Shown here: positions 62,661-64,000 of the stretch, piece after piece
How positions within the stretch are numbered: the first letter of the stretch is position 1
How the letters are laid out: each line of letters begins with the position of its first letter
Source: Ascidia mentula
Lineage: Eukaryota; Chordata; Ascidiacea; Phlebobranchia; Ascidiidae
NCBI GenBank assembly: GCA_947561715.1
Contig: OX387204.1
Span: forward strand, 2,857,001-2,921,000
DNA: 64,000 bases
Direction: 5' to 3'
The notes under the pieces: model-generated
Databases searched by the model: none
What the model was told of the DNA's origin: nothing
The model's input: the letters and a program-made list of their open reading frames with translations, nothing else
Program-made: the position numbers and the translations under genes

Positions 62661-64000
62661 CCATGAATAATTAATTGCGATCGAAATAAATTTAAGCCCC
62701 GCTCGCGTGTTCCCTATGTCGTCATAATCGCAATGAAGAAGGGCCACGTTCCGGGATCTTCGCCAGGAGCGGCTTTCGCTTTGGGGTGAAGGCATTAAAA
62801 TGGCGACAAAGGCGAGAAATTTGAACAGACGCAAACTGTATTGTGACGTTTTCCTGTTTGCTACCGACTTCCATTGTCCCTATAATGACATGTTACAATT
62901 TTTTTTGAGATACGTGAAACTGTTTACCGTGTTTCGAAATGAAGCAAAGACGAATCTTCCAATTCAGCACAAGTCGCTAATTCAGTTAGACTGCTTCAAA
63001 AGTTGCTTTGCGATCTTTGCAAAATTTCCGTAGAATATTTTTTAACTTGCACTACATGTTAACACTAAACACCATTGTTTGTTCCGCCAAGTTTATAATT
63101 TGTCGCAATAAAGAAATACATTTTGTCCAGATGCCAAGAAGCCACCGGCAGGTCATATAAAAGCCCTCACAATATTCATGCATTCGTGGACTGTAAGCAA
63201 GTACCCAAAACCGATGTATTTTCGTCGCCCAGCGAATATTTGTAAACAAATTGACGCCTTTCAGAGGGAATATCAAAGCGGTTTAAGGGGGTGTGAGTAA
63301 AATTAAATATTTAATGAATGAAGGCATCAAATATTAAAGCACTCTCACGGTTGTTCATATTTAATGAACCAGGGCCGTTGAGGCTGCGGCCGGGTCTCTG
63401 TGCCGTAACGTGGGGTTCCACCTTAACGTAGCCTACTTGCGGGCTCTGTAACAAGTGGTAACGGTCAAGTTCGGCATTTAACTCATTCCACTAGCAGGAG
63501 CGACGCGAAACTTTATCCCATCTATAATGTAGGGAGTTTAATCGAAAATAGGTAAATTTATCCAATGTTTATTGCTGATAAAATATTTTGAAAATTAATG
63601 AATTGAATTTTTCGTTGTTTTTTAAAATGCTGTGTACAAAAATTCCTTTTTAGCAGAAAATTTGAAACTATATTACAAAAATATAGTAAAAACTATATTT
63701 AACAAAAATATATTCAGAAAAAAATAAACAAACGAATTGTTTTCTATAAACTTTAGCAATGTACTTTGTTAACACCTAGTCCAAGTTTTTTGCCTTTAAA
63801 AGTCCTCATCGTGTGCAAAATTCCCAACCCGTTGTTTTTGAAAGTGGGGGGATTACATCTTAATATACAAAACATTTCCTTCCCACGCGTCGCCGTCGAC
63901 GTTGTTCGCGGATTACGTCACCGTAATCTTGTCACGTCATCATATCGCGCGTGAAGTCGCGATGCAGGGATAACAAAACGCATCTGTGGCCTAGCGTCTC

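Larger units (their letters stand above)
57056..64000. other. Gene-free right end of the window
   Basis: Nearly 7 kb lies upstream of the double-CAP gene. I found no exons with recognisable domains on either strand. It contains repeat copies (58335-58400, 58748-58855), two perfect GTCACGTGAC palindromes (61953-61962, 62651-62660) and patches of CpG-rich sequence around 59.4-60.3, 62.5-62.8 and 63.9 kb. It probably holds the promoter of the CAP gene and perhaps that of a gene to the right. Confidence 0.45.

Noticed and set aside
1-64000. CRISPR arrays, bacterial operons, Shine-Dalgarno sites, phage attachment sites
   Set aside because: The window is plainly eukaryotic with spliced genes; no spaced repeat array was seen.
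1-64000. Endogenous virus-like or LTR element
   Set aside because: I saw no long terminal repeats, reverse transcriptase, integrase, capsid or envelope-like reading frames; only short non-coding repeats are present.

Overview
The window looks like nuclear DNA of an invertebrate deuterostome, most likely a tunicate (ascidian). Genes are split by short to medium introns with GT-AG borders, and the background is AT-rich. The gene set is typically animal: a Rag GTPase, a V-ATPase proteolipid, a secreted Frizzled-related protein and a THSD1-like receptor. In several genes an AG dinucleotide sits directly before the start codon, as in spliced-leader genomes such as Ciona. The species itself is an inference.

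Layout, left to right: (1) 421-1686, minus, first two exons of a PA-TM-RING E3 ligase (RNF128/RNF150 type) that runs off the left edge. (2) 3392-10626, minus, complete PGM2-type phosphopentomutase/phosphoglucomutase, 15 exons, 610 aa. (3) 14179-15066, minus, V-ATPase c-subunit, 4 exons, 155 aa. (4) 16821-23345, minus, sFRP1/2/5-type Wnt antagonist, 5 exons, 312 aa, in a CpG-rich domain that continues as a gene-free stretch to about 27.4 kb. (5) 27494-29987, plus, RagC/D GTPase, 8 exons, 367 aa. (6) 30972-34522, minus, OBI1/RNF219-type RING ligase, 8 exons, 350 aa. (7) 35616-38848, plus, SLC10A7, 8 exons, 350-362 aa. (8) 40423-49627, minus, THSD1-like receptor, 16 exons, 740 aa, with a CUB-like module not present in human THSD1 as I recall it. 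(9) 51968-57055, minus, GAPR-1-like protein with two complete CAP domains, 9 exons, 506 aa. From 57 kb to the right edge I find no gene. Every multi-exon model keeps reading phase across all junctions and ends at a stop, which is the main internal check.

The genes do not form one pathway. Two of them, the V-ATPase c-subunit and RagC/D, belong to the lysosome/TORC1 system, and both carry MiT/TFE-type (M-box/CLEAR-like) E-boxes upstream. OBI1 and SLC10A7 are divergent and probably share a promoter region.

Non-coding structure: a hAT-type MITE with an 8-bp target duplication, three foldback elements, a tRNA-derived SINE family, microsatellites, and a family of short repeats. One repeat copy at 54.82 kb contains a complete-looking type I hammerhead ribozyme core with a minimal stem III, as known from Penelope-like elements and retrozymes. 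CpG density is strongly mosaic, with apparent borders inside PGM2 and SLC10A7, suggesting 5'-biased gene-body methylation.
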